64,000 bases of DNA from an uncultured Collinsella sp. (GTDB taxonomy: Bacteria; Actinomycetota; Coriobacteriia; Coriobacteriales; Coriobacteriaceae), in the NCBI GenBank assembly GCA_934654835.1, contig CAKUGY010000001.1:124001-188000 (forward strand), written 5' to 3'. How positions within the stretch are numbered: position 1 is the first letter of the stretch; the number at the start of each line of letters is the position of its first letter. The notes beneath the pieces were generated by a model. The model was not told the origin of the DNA. It searched no databases and worked only from the letters and a program-made list of their open reading frames with translations. Both the position numbers and the translations under genes were made by a program. Of the stretch, positions 8,637 through 16,710 are shown one piece after another.

Positions 8637-9928
8637 TGGTCGGCGATGTAACCTAAGGCAACTGCCGCATACGCTGCAGCGCCGAGCGGCAATTCGGCAT
8701 CGTTAAAGCGCGCCTTGGGATGATGCTGGGCAAAATGCTCGTCTGTGTCAGTCACGGCTGCACCCACGGTAAAGTACGCGCTCGGGACCTCGCTCGAGAT
8801 CAGCGCGAAGTCCTCACTCGCCATGGCATGGAACAGCGGCAGGAAAGCGGCCTTAGGCAGCACCGCGCCCACATAGCCAAGCGAAGCCTTGGTCATATCG
8901 TCGTCCAGCACGAGCGGCGGAACATCCGAGAGCGTCTCGATGGTCGCCGGGGTGCGATACGTCGCCGCCACACCGTTGACGACCTCGGCGATACGCTCCT
9001 TGAGATGTGCCATGAGCTCGACATCGAAACCGCGCAGCGTTCCCTCGAGCACACAGGTGTCGGGAATGACATTGGCGGCCTGACCGCCGGCAAACTTGCC
9101 CACGGTAAGTGCGACCTCTTTAGCAGCCGGCACTTCGCGAGCGATGAGCTCCTGAAGCGCCAGATGAACATGCACACCCGCCGTGATGGGGTCGATGCAA
9201 ATCTCGGGACTCGAGCCGTGGCCGCCCTTGCCCTGGAGTGTGATGCGAAAACCGTATACGCCCGAGAGTGCGGGGCTGCCATAGAGCACCAGGCCAAGCG
9301 GCGACTGGCTGTTGACGTGCATGGCGAAGGCCGCCTGGGGACGCGGGTTCTGGAGCAGGCCATCGGCAATAGCGGCGCGGGCGCCCTCAAAGGTCTCCTC
9401 GCCCGGTTGGAACAGCAGCTTGACCGTGGCGTTGGCTTCTACGAGCTCCTCCTCGCGTGCCTTGAGCAGGCGGGCCGCGCCAAGCAACGCCGTCGCATGC
9501 ATATCGTGGCCGCAAGCGTGCATGCAGCCGTTGGTGGAGGCGAAGAGCTCGCCCGACTCCTCGGCAACGGGCAGGGCATCCATATCGCCACGGAGCATGA
9601 TGACCGTGCCGGCCTGCTCGTCCGTGCATGTGCCATTGCCCTGGGCGGCCACGGCAGCGCCGGCGCCGATCAGACCCACGACGCAAGAACCATCGACGAG
9701 CACGGTATAGGGAATGCTCATCTCGTCCAGACGTGTTTGGATATAGGCAGACGTCTGCGGAAGGTTGTTGCCGAGCTCGGGGGTCTGATGGAGGTCATGA
9801 CGCCATGTGGCAAGCTCATCGGCAAATGCCTGAGCCTCTATAACCAGGCCATCGCCGATGGCGGCCTGCGCCGCCGCAGTAGCCTGAGGCGCTGGTTGCG
9901 GTTGAAGATCGGACAGAGCTGGTGCCAT
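8630..9928 (-). CDS. M20 family amidohydrolase
   Basis: A 432-residue metal-dependent aminoacylase/carboxypeptidase-type hydrolase. The metal-binding motifs are all present: RGDMDALP, CMHACGHDMHAT, the catalytic PGEE, an AMHVNS segment and the C-terminal His of HHPKARF. Members cleave N-acyl amino acids, N-acyl-cysteine conjugates or indole-acetyl amino acids; the actual substrate is not evident. The N-terminal 25 residues are Ala/Gln/Pro-rich and low in complexity. It is transcribed toward the MFS gene after a 123-bp gap. Confidence 0.88.
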   Translation of the reverse strand: MAPALSDLQPQPAPQATAAAQAAIGDGLVIEAQAFADELATWRHDLHQTPELGNNLPQTSAYIQTRLDEMSIPYTVLVDGSCVVGLIGAGAAVAAQGNGTCTDEQAGTVIMLRGDMDALPVAEESGELFASTNGCMHACGHDMHATALLGAARLLKAREEELVEANATVKLLFQPGEETFEGARAAIADGLLQNPRPQAAFAMHVNSQSPLGLVLYGSPALSGVYGFRITLQGKGGHGSSPEICIDPITAGVHVHLALQELIAREVPAAKEVALTVGKFAGGQAANVIPDTCVLEGTLRGFDVELMAHLKERIAEVVNGVAATYRTPATIETLSDVPPLVLDDDMTKASLGYVGAVLPKAAFLPLFHAMASEDFALISSEVPSAYFTVGAAVTDTDEHFAQHHPKARFNDAELPLGAAAYAAVALGYIADHR

Positions 9929-10006
9929 AGATGCCCTCCAGTACTATTTTTGCAGCAAACACTTTGATAACGTAAAGCGCAAGGCATAACTGTAAAGGCG
10001 GGGCAT

Positions 10007-10034
10007 AAAAAACGCCGCCCCAGAAGGGCGGCGC
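10007..10034 (-). terminator. Intrinsic terminator of the DMT transporter gene
   Basis: On the minus strand GCGCCGCCCTT-CTG-GGGCGGCG is followed by a six-T run, ten bases after the stop codon. Confidence 0.9.
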
Positions 10035-10044
10035 AACAAGTTGT

Positions 10045-11028
10045 TTACAATTGCGGTCGAGGCTTCCGACGCAAGAAATCGAAGTGCGTCTCGCTCAAGA
10101 TGATTGACAAGAAGATGAGCGCAAAGCCGGCGAGCAGGCGCGAAGTAAGCGCCTCCCCCATCAGCAACACCGAGAACAGCACGCCCGAAGGCGACTCCAT
10201 CGAAAGGAGCAGCGAACCCGTCGAGGCCGGGACGTGCGCCAGGCCGACGTTTTGGATGAGCAGGGCTACGCACGTGCAGCCCACCGAGAGAAACGCCATC
10301 ACGCCGATAAAACTCGGAGTCCACACGGACGCGGGCGCCTGAGTCTCGAACAACAGCGACGAGACCAGGCTCAGCACGCCGTTGCCCACAAACATCCAAA
10401 ACGTAATGACGTTGATATCCATCTTGCGACCGTACTTGGCGGTCACCGCCATTTGGATAGCGAAGAAAACCGCGCCGCCCAGCGTGATGACATCGCCGGT
10501 GTTGAACTCGACGCTATCGAGCGCCACCAGACCAATGCCCGCCAGGCACAGCAGCGCGGCGCCCAGGTTATAGCGGGTGAGCTTTTCGCCGCTCAGGACA
10601 TAGCTGGCAAACGGTACGAGGATGCAGTACGTGCCCGTCAAAAACGCATTTTTGCCCGCCGTGGTATACGCCAGACCGACCGTCTGCAAGGCATAAGCGG
10701 CCCACATAAGTGCGCCCATGCCAAGTCCGACGATAAGGTTGCGGGCATTGAGGTGCGCGACGATGCGCTTGTAAAAGATGATGAACATAACCAACGCCGC
10801 AGGCAGAAAGCGCACGTAGAGCAGTTCGAACACCGGAATGGTATTGAGCGCGTCCTTCATGGTCGTAAAGGAGTAGCCCCAGACGACTGCCACCGAAAGC
10901 AGCAGGACTTTCCAAAACAACGGCGAGCGCGCTCCGGCGCCGCGGGAGGTGCCGCCCGCGCCCAGGTCTTCACGGGCAACAGGGCTGTCGGGCATCATTT
11001 CGATATTGTCGGTGGCATGCTGGGCCAT
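10045..11028 (-). CDS. EamA/DMT family transporter
   Basis: A 327-residue membrane protein with ten predicted helices in two EamA repeats (roughly residues 33-165 and 180-315). A hydrophilic N-terminal tail of about 30 residues carries an Asp/Glu-rich start and a Gly/Arg stretch. The motif VVWGYSFTTMKD in helix 1 is typical of drug/metabolite exporters. The cargo is unknown; amino acids or nucleotide precursors are common for the family. It stands alone with its own terminator. Confidence 0.88.
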   Translation of the reverse strand: MAQHATDNIEMMPDSPVAREDLGAGGTSRGAGARSPLFWKVLLLSVAVVWGYSFTTMKDALNTIPVFELLYVRFLPAALVMFIIFYKRIVAHLNARNLIVGLGMGALMWAAYALQTVGLAYTTAGKNAFLTGTYCILVPFASYVLSGEKLTRYNLGAALLCLAGIGLVALDSVEFNTGDVITLGGAVFFAIQMAVTAKYGRKMDINVITFWMFVGNGVLSLVSSLLFETQAPASVWTPSFIGVMAFLSVGCTCVALLIQNVGLAHVPASTGSLLLSMESPSGVLFSVLLMGEALTSRLLAGFALIFLSIILSETHFDFLRRKPRPQL

Positions 11029-11095
11029 AGGGCATCCTCGCGCTCAATCTGGGCGTGGTGTCCGCACGCGCATGGCCGCATGCCGCCTCATGGTC

Positions 11096-11132
11096 AAATA
11101 AAAACAGGGCGCACCGGACCCCCGGTACGCCC
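11096..11132 (-). terminator. Intrinsic terminator, minus strand
   Basis: GGGCGTACCGG and CCGGTGCGCCC (minus strand) pair and are followed by TGTTTTTATTT. The nearest upstream gene on this strand is the 729-residue YhgE gene, which ends about 235 nt earlier. The terminator therefore closes either a long structured 3' UTR or a separate small RNA. Confidence 0.75.
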
Positions 11133-11367
11133 CGCTACTGTAGCAACAACCAGCCCTGCATCGCAATCCAGCCCGCTAAAGCGTTTTGTTCCGCCGTTCT
11201 AACGAACGGCGGAATGGTCGACGCTGCGCGAGCCGCATTCACACCAATCTGACGTTCAATTTCAAGGGCGCGACCAGAAGGTCAGCGCCCTTTCATTTCA
11301 CGTCACCTTGGCGCAAATGCGGCTCGCTCGCTGGCTTTGCCAAAACATCAAGGATTACCTTGTTGAA
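11133..11367. other. Structured intergenic region without a gene
   Basis: Holds a perfect 9-bp hairpin (11191-11199 with 11204-11212, loop TAAC). It also holds a nested inverted repeat with outer arms GCGAGCCGCATT (11228-11239) and AATGCGGCTCGC (11316-11327), and an inner stem 11266-11275 with 11280-11290. No coding frame is supported. Confidence 0.7.
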
Positions 11368-13557
11368 CTAGATAAGTTTGGTGCTTTCCAGCTTTTCGAT
11401 GATCCAGTCGTTGGCTTTGATGACTGGGCGACGGAAGACGATGCCCAGGGCGAGCGACGGAATCAGGTAGCTCGCCAAGATGCCGAGCTCAATCCAATAC
11501 TCCATATGGTAGGCGCCGGCCATGGCGGCATGCATGGCGTTGATGCCGTGGGTGAACGGCAGGAACGGATAAATCGCCTGGAACACGGGACCGGTCATCT
11601 CGATGGGGAACGTACCGCCCGAACCGCCAACCTGCATGACCAGCAACACGACGGCGAGCGCCTTGCCGATATCGCCAAACGACACCGTGAGCGTGTAGAC
11701 GATATTGGAGAACACGAGGCTCGCGACCCAGCCCGCCAGCACAAACTGCAGCGGGTTGTCGCACTGAATGCCAAAGAACAGGATGTCACCCGCGCACACG
11801 AGCGTCGCCTGCAGCAGGGCCAAGCCGCCAAAGAACAGGTAACGTCCCAGGTAGATCTCGTGCAGGCGCACGGGGATGAGCTCGTTGATGAGCTCGTCGT
11901 CAACCGAGACCTTCATCATGGCTGCAAGCACGATCGAACCGACCCACAGCGACAGAATCGTGTAGAACGGCGCCATGGCAGAACCGTAGTTGCGGATCGG
12001 ATAGACCGGCTTGCGGTCGAGCGCGACGGGGCCGGAAAGCGACACGGCCAGTCCCTCGGGATCATTGCCGATCATCGTCTTGATCGTCGCCAGGTCGCCC
12101 GACATCAGGGCGCTGTCGAGTTCGTCCTTAAAGGCGCTGATCTTTTCCGACGCCTCGCCCAGCTGATCGGAAGCCTTGTTGACCAGCTTTGCAGCCTTGG
12201 AGAGGCCCTTTGCCAGCGAGCCGGACGCGTCGGTCAGACCGTCTACGGCACCATCAAGGTCGCTCGAGATGTCGTCGAGTGAGTCCAGAATGCCCGAAAC
12301 CGTCTTCCTGAGCTCCTTGGCCTTGACCGAGAACGTGGAATCGTAGTCGGACTTGGCGCCCGAGATGCCCGCCTTGGCATCGGCAATGGCCTGGTCGACC
12401 TCGGCACGCGTGTTGTTGGCCTCTGCCATGCTGTCAGAAAGGGACTTTGCGGTCGCCGTCAGATCCTTAGCGTTGTTGCGGTACTCCCCTGCGATCCTGC
12501 CGAGCGACGTCGCGACGGACTTAAGGCCGTCTTTCAGCTTTTCGTCACTCACCTGGTCAGCAAAGCTGCGGAGTTGGTCGGCAGTGGCATCGATATCGTC
12601 GGCACGAGTATTGAGCGCCGCCGCAGCTTCGTTGAGCTGAGACACCGTAAGGTCGACATGCTGGTTCGCCGCATCGAATGCCTTCGCGAGCTCGGCGGAC
12701 ACGTTGTCGAACGAGCCCGTGCTTCCGTCAATTGCGGCGTTGATGGCGTCGTTAGCGGCCTTCAGCGCTTCCTTGGACTCGCTAATGCCGCTCTTGGCGT
12801 GCTCCATCAGCTGCTTCGTCGACTCATCGACGGTGCCCGTCTGCTTGAGCATGCCACCCGCTGACGTGAGCGAATCGGACGTAGAGCTCAAAATGCCAGC
12901 GAGCGACGTCGCGTTCGCCTGAACGTCTTGCAGGTCCTCGACCGAATCGCCGAGCGTCGAGGACAGGTTGGCGATAAAGTTGCTCACCTGGTCGGTGCTC
13001 ATATAGTCGAGCAAGCTGGACACGGTCTTGAGGCCGATGGCCGTGATGGTCTCGGTAAACGTCTCGTTGACCTGGCTCTGGACCGCGCTCGAACCTTTCT
13101 CGGTCACGATCTGGGCAATGGCATTGGCCTTTTGGTTCTCGTAGAACTCGATGTCGGCATGCTTCACGTCGGTCGAGAAGAGCGTCATCATGTCGGCGCT
13201 AAACGTTTTGGGGATGACGACGGCAGCATAGTACGCGCCCGACTTGACGCCCTCGATCGCCTTATCGCGATCGTTGAGGACAACCCAGTCGAAGTTCTCG
13301 TTGCCGCGCAAGGTGGCGGTCACGTTTTCGCCCACATTGATCTCGACGGGAATCAGATCGCTCTCATAACCCTCGTCGGTATTGACCACCGCGATCTTAA
13401 GGTTGCCGGTATTGCCGTAGGGATCCCAGCTTCCGGCGATGTTAAACCATGCGTACAGGCAGGGCACAATGATCAGGCCCATTACGACGATCATGCCGAT
13501 CACGGAGTGAGACACGTTTTGGACATCGCGCTTAAACAGGTGCAGGGTGTTTTTCAT
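11368..13557 (-). CDS. YhgE/Pip family membrane protein, shorter paralog
   Basis: 729 residues. One N-terminal helix (about 17-38) leads into the conserved LYAWFNIAGSWDPYGNTGNLKIAVVNTDEG segment. A long extracellular region follows, rich in Ala, Ser and Asp with coiled-coil character (about 150-480). Five or six C-terminal helices of the ABC-2-like type follow. The family includes Pip and YueB, phage receptors of Gram-positive cells, and type VII secretion-associated proteins; the cellular role is unsettled. The start codon follows the upstream paralog's stop directly, and its strong site AAAGGAGGTG lies inside that gene, so the two are translationally coupled. Confidence 0.9.
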   Translation of the reverse strand: MKNTLHLFKRDVQNVSHSVIGMIVVMGLIIVPCLYAWFNIAGSWDPYGNTGNLKIAVVNTDEGYESDLIPVEINVGENVTATLRGNENFDWVVLNDRDKAIEGVKSGAYYAAVVIPKTFSADMMTLFSTDVKHADIEFYENQKANAIAQIVTEKGSSAVQSQVNETFTETITAIGLKTVSSLLDYMSTDQVSNFIANLSSTLGDSVEDLQDVQANATSLAGILSSTSDSLTSAGGMLKQTGTVDESTKQLMEHAKSGISESKEALKAANDAINAAIDGSTGSFDNVSAELAKAFDAANQHVDLTVSQLNEAAAALNTRADDIDATADQLRSFADQVSDEKLKDGLKSVATSLGRIAGEYRNNAKDLTATAKSLSDSMAEANNTRAEVDQAIADAKAGISGAKSDYDSTFSVKAKELRKTVSGILDSLDDISSDLDGAVDGLTDASGSLAKGLSKAAKLVNKASDQLGEASEKISAFKDELDSALMSGDLATIKTMIGNDPEGLAVSLSGPVALDRKPVYPIRNYGSAMAPFYTILSLWVGSIVLAAMMKVSVDDELINELIPVRLHEIYLGRYLFFGGLALLQATLVCAGDILFFGIQCDNPLQFVLAGWVASLVFSNIVYTLTVSFGDIGKALAVVLLVMQVGGSGGTFPIEMTGPVFQAIYPFLPFTHGINAMHAAMAGAYHMEYWIELGILASYLIPSLALGIVFRRPVIKANDWIIEKLESTKLI

Positions 13558-16374
13558 TTATGCCTCACCTCCTTTGGAGTGCTTGCCGAGCGGGGCGGTT
13601 CTCCCGTCATTTGCGGCTGCGCCGTCGACGCCCTCGGATTTATGGTTCGAGCCGATATGCGGCAAACGGTCCGTGGGCTGGTCGCCGCCCTTGACGCCGC
13701 GCTCGCTGGCGTTGAGGCCGAACATGCGACGGGCGGCAGGAATGGCAGCCGTGTGCTCGCGCATCTCGCGGCGCAGGTCCTCGTCCGAAAGCGCCGAGAT
13801 ACGCATCTGGGTATTGAGGCTCGCACGGATGTACTCGATGTTGATGAGCCAGCCGCAGATGGCGATAACCGAAATGATCCAGATGACGAGCAGGATGATC
13901 TTTCCGTTGTTGTCGATATCGAGCACCGTCGACAGTACAAAGAGCAGGATCTGCACGCCCACCACGGCGGCGAAACCGCCCTTGATGTAGTACGGGTAAC
14001 GATGCTCAAACGCCACGGCATGATCGAGCAGCTCGCGACGGTACGAATCGGAATCGAGCATGACGCGCATAGCCGTGCGCAGCGAATAGCGCTGGCGCGG
14101 CAGGTCGTTGGATTCGCAAATCATAAGACCCGTCGTGGCAAGCTGCTTATCAAAGAGCAGGTTGAGGTTGAGCAGCAGCGGACGCAGCTGCAGACCAATA
14201 AAGAGCGCAATGATAAGGAAGACGCCCAGGATGCACAGGTTGAACAGGTAGTTGAACGAGTACATGCCGCCGACGGTCTCGCGCAGCAGGTTGATGCCAT
14301 AGGTAAAGGGCAGCAACGGATGCAGCCATTGGAAGAAGCCGGGCATCATCTCGATGGGATACATGCCCGACGAGCCAGGGATCTGCACAATGACGAGGAT
14401 GACGCCGATAGCTTTACCGATATGCTTAAAGGTAGTGGACAGCGCATAGATGATGTTGACGTAGGTGAACGAGATGGCGATGCCGCCCAGCACAAAGAGC
14501 AGCGGATTGACGCACTGAACGCCAATGACCAGATCGCCCACGGTAACGATGATGGCCTGGAAGGCACCCAGAATCACCAGCAGCAGCCAGCGGCCAAAGT
14601 AGCCCTGGCGCGCCGTAAAGGCACCGATGCCCTCGCGGTCGACCTCGAGCTTGTAAATGGCGATGAGCACGTAGCCGCCCACCCAAAGCGCCAGGTTGGT
14701 ATAGAAGGGGGCAATGCCCGAACCAAAGCTCTTGACCGGGTAAATCGACTTGGAGGTCAGCTCGACCGGAGATGCCATAAAGTCGGCAACGTCATCGACG
14801 TCGACGCCCATCAGCTCCGCCAAATCGCCCATGGACTCCGAGGTCTGCAGCGCCGCGATGTCGTTAGCGGCGGTTGCAAGCTTGTCCTGGACCTTGGCAA
14901 GCGAGGCATCGGTCTGGGCCAAGGTGGTCTTGGCCTGGCCGAGCGTGGCGTCGAGCTGCGAAAGCGTGCCGCGCGCACTTGCAATGGTGGGCGTGAGGCC
15001 AGATACGATACCCGTCAGGTCGCCCGAGACGGCGGCAAAGGAATCGAGTGCACTCGAGGCCTTCGGCAGCGCGTTTTGGCCCAAGTCTGTCTGGGCTTGG
15101 CCAAGGTTGTTCGCACCGGTCTGGATTGCGTTATTGATAGCGTCGCTGGCGCCCGAGACAGCCGCAGCGTCATTCGCCATGGCACTCGACTGCGCGGACA
15201 GACCGTCCTTGATGCTCTGCAGCTTCTCATTCTGCTCGCGGAGCGTATCGATGGTCGACACGATAAGCGCATCAACGTCCTCGGAGCCGGTCGACGTGTC
15301 GTTGGCAAGGATCTGGAGATGCCCAATAACAGCGGTGTTGTGATCGATCGTAGCCTGGAGAGACTCGAGCGAGTTGTCGATGCGGGTGGTCGTAGATGTG
15401 ACCGTGCCCGTCAGCTTGCCAATGGCGGCGTTCGCGGAAGCCGATGTCTTGGTGAGCGCAAGGCTACCCTCCGAGAGTGCCTTGGAAAGCGAAGAGATGG
15501 AATTGCCCGCCGTGGTACGAGCTTCGCCCAGCAGATCATTGCCCTGGGAGATCGCCTGCGTCAGCGACGGCGCCTGACCCTGCAAGCCGGCGAGCGCCGC
15601 ATCGGCCGAGGCGATGGCACCACTCGTCTTATCGATGGCGGCATTCATATCGCCAATCGAATCGCGCACCTCGCCCAAAGTGTCGGATGCTTCGGACAGC
15701 GAACTTGCAAGCGAATCCTGAGTCTGGGTTGCCTTGTTCTTAAGGTCGACGCCTGCATCCTTGGCGATACCCGCCACGGTCTCGCCCACCGTAGAGACAA
15801 ACTCCGCGTTGATCTGCTCCTCGATGGTGTTCGCACCGGTGTCGGTGACCTTGGGCGCAATGGCGCTCTTCTTCTCATTGACGTAGTACGTGAGCTTGGG
15901 CTGATGGTAGTTGCCATCGAGCATCGAGACTAGGTTATCCGAGAAATTCTTGGGGATCACGATCGCCGCATAGTACTCACCGCTCTCGACGCCCTCTTTA
16001 GCATCGGCGGCCGAATCGACGAAAGCCCAGCCCAGCTGGTCGTTCTCCTTGAGCTGATCGACGACTTTATCGCCCGCGTTGAGCTCGCCCACCAGGTCGT
16101 TTTGGGTGCCCTGGTCGTTATTGGCGATGGCGATCTTGATGCCCTGGGTGTTTCCATACGGATCCCAGTTGGCCACGATGTTGTACCAGGCATACAGCGA
16201 AGGAATAACGCACACACCAAGGGTAACCACCAAGGCGACGGGGTTCACAAGCAGTCGCTTAATGTCGCGCTTAAAAATCGCAAAGGAGACCTTTGCATCG
16301 GATAGTTTGCTGCCGAGACTCACGCTTGGACCATCCATCCTGTCGTTGAATCGAATCGTACTATCGATAACCAT
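13558..16374 (-). CDS. YhgE/Pip family membrane protein, longer paralog
   Basis: 938 residues from the ATG at 16374; a TTG at 16407 and an ATG at 16338 are alternatives, and none has a strong ribosome site. It has the same plan as the next gene: the LYAWYNIVANWDPYGNTQG segment after the first helix, a long Ala/Ser/Asp-rich extracellular coiled-coil region, and a C-terminal helix bundle. It adds about 190 residues at the C-terminus with two further helices and a hydrophilic, Arg/Glu-then-Gly/Asp-rich cytoplasmic tail that the shorter paralog lacks. The two probably form one membrane assembly (inference from the zero-gap operon). Confidence 0.9.
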   Translation of the reverse strand: MVIDSTIRFNDRMDGPSVSLGSKLSDAKVSFAIFKRDIKRLLVNPVALVVTLGVCVIPSLYAWYNIVANWDPYGNTQGIKIAIANNDQGTQNDLVGELNAGDKVVDQLKENDQLGWAFVDSAADAKEGVESGEYYAAIVIPKNFSDNLVSMLDGNYHQPKLTYYVNEKKSAIAPKVTDTGANTIEEQINAEFVSTVGETVAGIAKDAGVDLKNKATQTQDSLASSLSEASDTLGEVRDSIGDMNAAIDKTSGAIASADAALAGLQGQAPSLTQAISQGNDLLGEARTTAGNSISSLSKALSEGSLALTKTSASANAAIGKLTGTVTSTTTRIDNSLESLQATIDHNTAVIGHLQILANDTSTGSEDVDALIVSTIDTLREQNEKLQSIKDGLSAQSSAMANDAAAVSGASDAINNAIQTGANNLGQAQTDLGQNALPKASSALDSFAAVSGDLTGIVSGLTPTIASARGTLSQLDATLGQAKTTLAQTDASLAKVQDKLATAANDIAALQTSESMGDLAELMGVDVDDVADFMASPVELTSKSIYPVKSFGSGIAPFYTNLALWVGGYVLIAIYKLEVDREGIGAFTARQGYFGRWLLLVILGAFQAIIVTVGDLVIGVQCVNPLLFVLGGIAISFTYVNIIYALSTTFKHIGKAIGVILVIVQIPGSSGMYPIEMMPGFFQWLHPLLPFTYGINLLRETVGGMYSFNYLFNLCILGVFLIIALFIGLQLRPLLLNLNLLFDKQLATTGLMICESNDLPRQRYSLRTAMRVMLDSDSYRRELLDHAVAFEHRYPYYIKGGFAAVVGVQILLFVLSTVLDIDNNGKIILLVIWIISVIAICGWLINIEYIRASLNTQMRISALSDEDLRREMREHTAAIPAARRMFGLNASERGVKGGDQPTDRLPHIGSNHKSEGVDGAAANDGRTAPLGKHSKGGEA

Positions 16375-16513
16375 TGTACGTAGGCGTTTTAGCGTCTCGA
16401 AGCACAATGGTATTGAGTTTTGCGGGTAGCAATATACTACGAAGATTAGTTAACGTACAGTTGTACAGTATCTTTAATTTCAGCAGGTCACAAAACCACA
16501 ACCCGCACAAATA

Positions 16514-16602
16514 AATGATCCCTTGGGGACGGAGGAAAACGGATCACCGGGTCAGACCGATCCTTTCGGTGATCCGTTTTCCTCCGTCCCCAAGGGATCA
16601 TT
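16514..16602. repeat. Perfect 36-bp inverted repeat with 17-nt loop
   Basis: Arms 16514-16549 and 16567-16602 are exact reverse complements. The region 16375-16513 upstream of the YhgE gene otherwise holds only AT-rich sequence that must include its promoter. Confidence 0.95.
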
Positions 16603-16610
16603 CAAAAGCA

Positions 16611-16680
16611 AACGAGAGAGGAAAATCTCCCACTTCAAGCCCGCATTCGAGCCAAAAGTGGGAGATTATCCACTCTCGTT
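16611..16680. repeat. Near-perfect 25-bp inverted repeat, possible htpG terminator
   Basis: Arms at 16611-16635 and 16656-16680 match with two mismatches. On the minus strand, downstream of htpG, the second arm is followed by TTGCTTTTG, so it may terminate htpG transcription. It lies 8 bp from the 36-bp palindrome at 16514-16602. Confidence 0.8.
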
Positions 16681-16710
16681 CTAATCTAGTTACGGTGCCG
16701 TATCCCCAAG

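Noticed and set aside
12928..15933. A 1001-codon plus-strand frame opposite the YhgE genes
   Set aside because: Crosses the end of one YhgE gene and most of the other; composition (Arg, His, Gly, Val, no domains) and lack of a ribosome site mark it as an antisense shadow.
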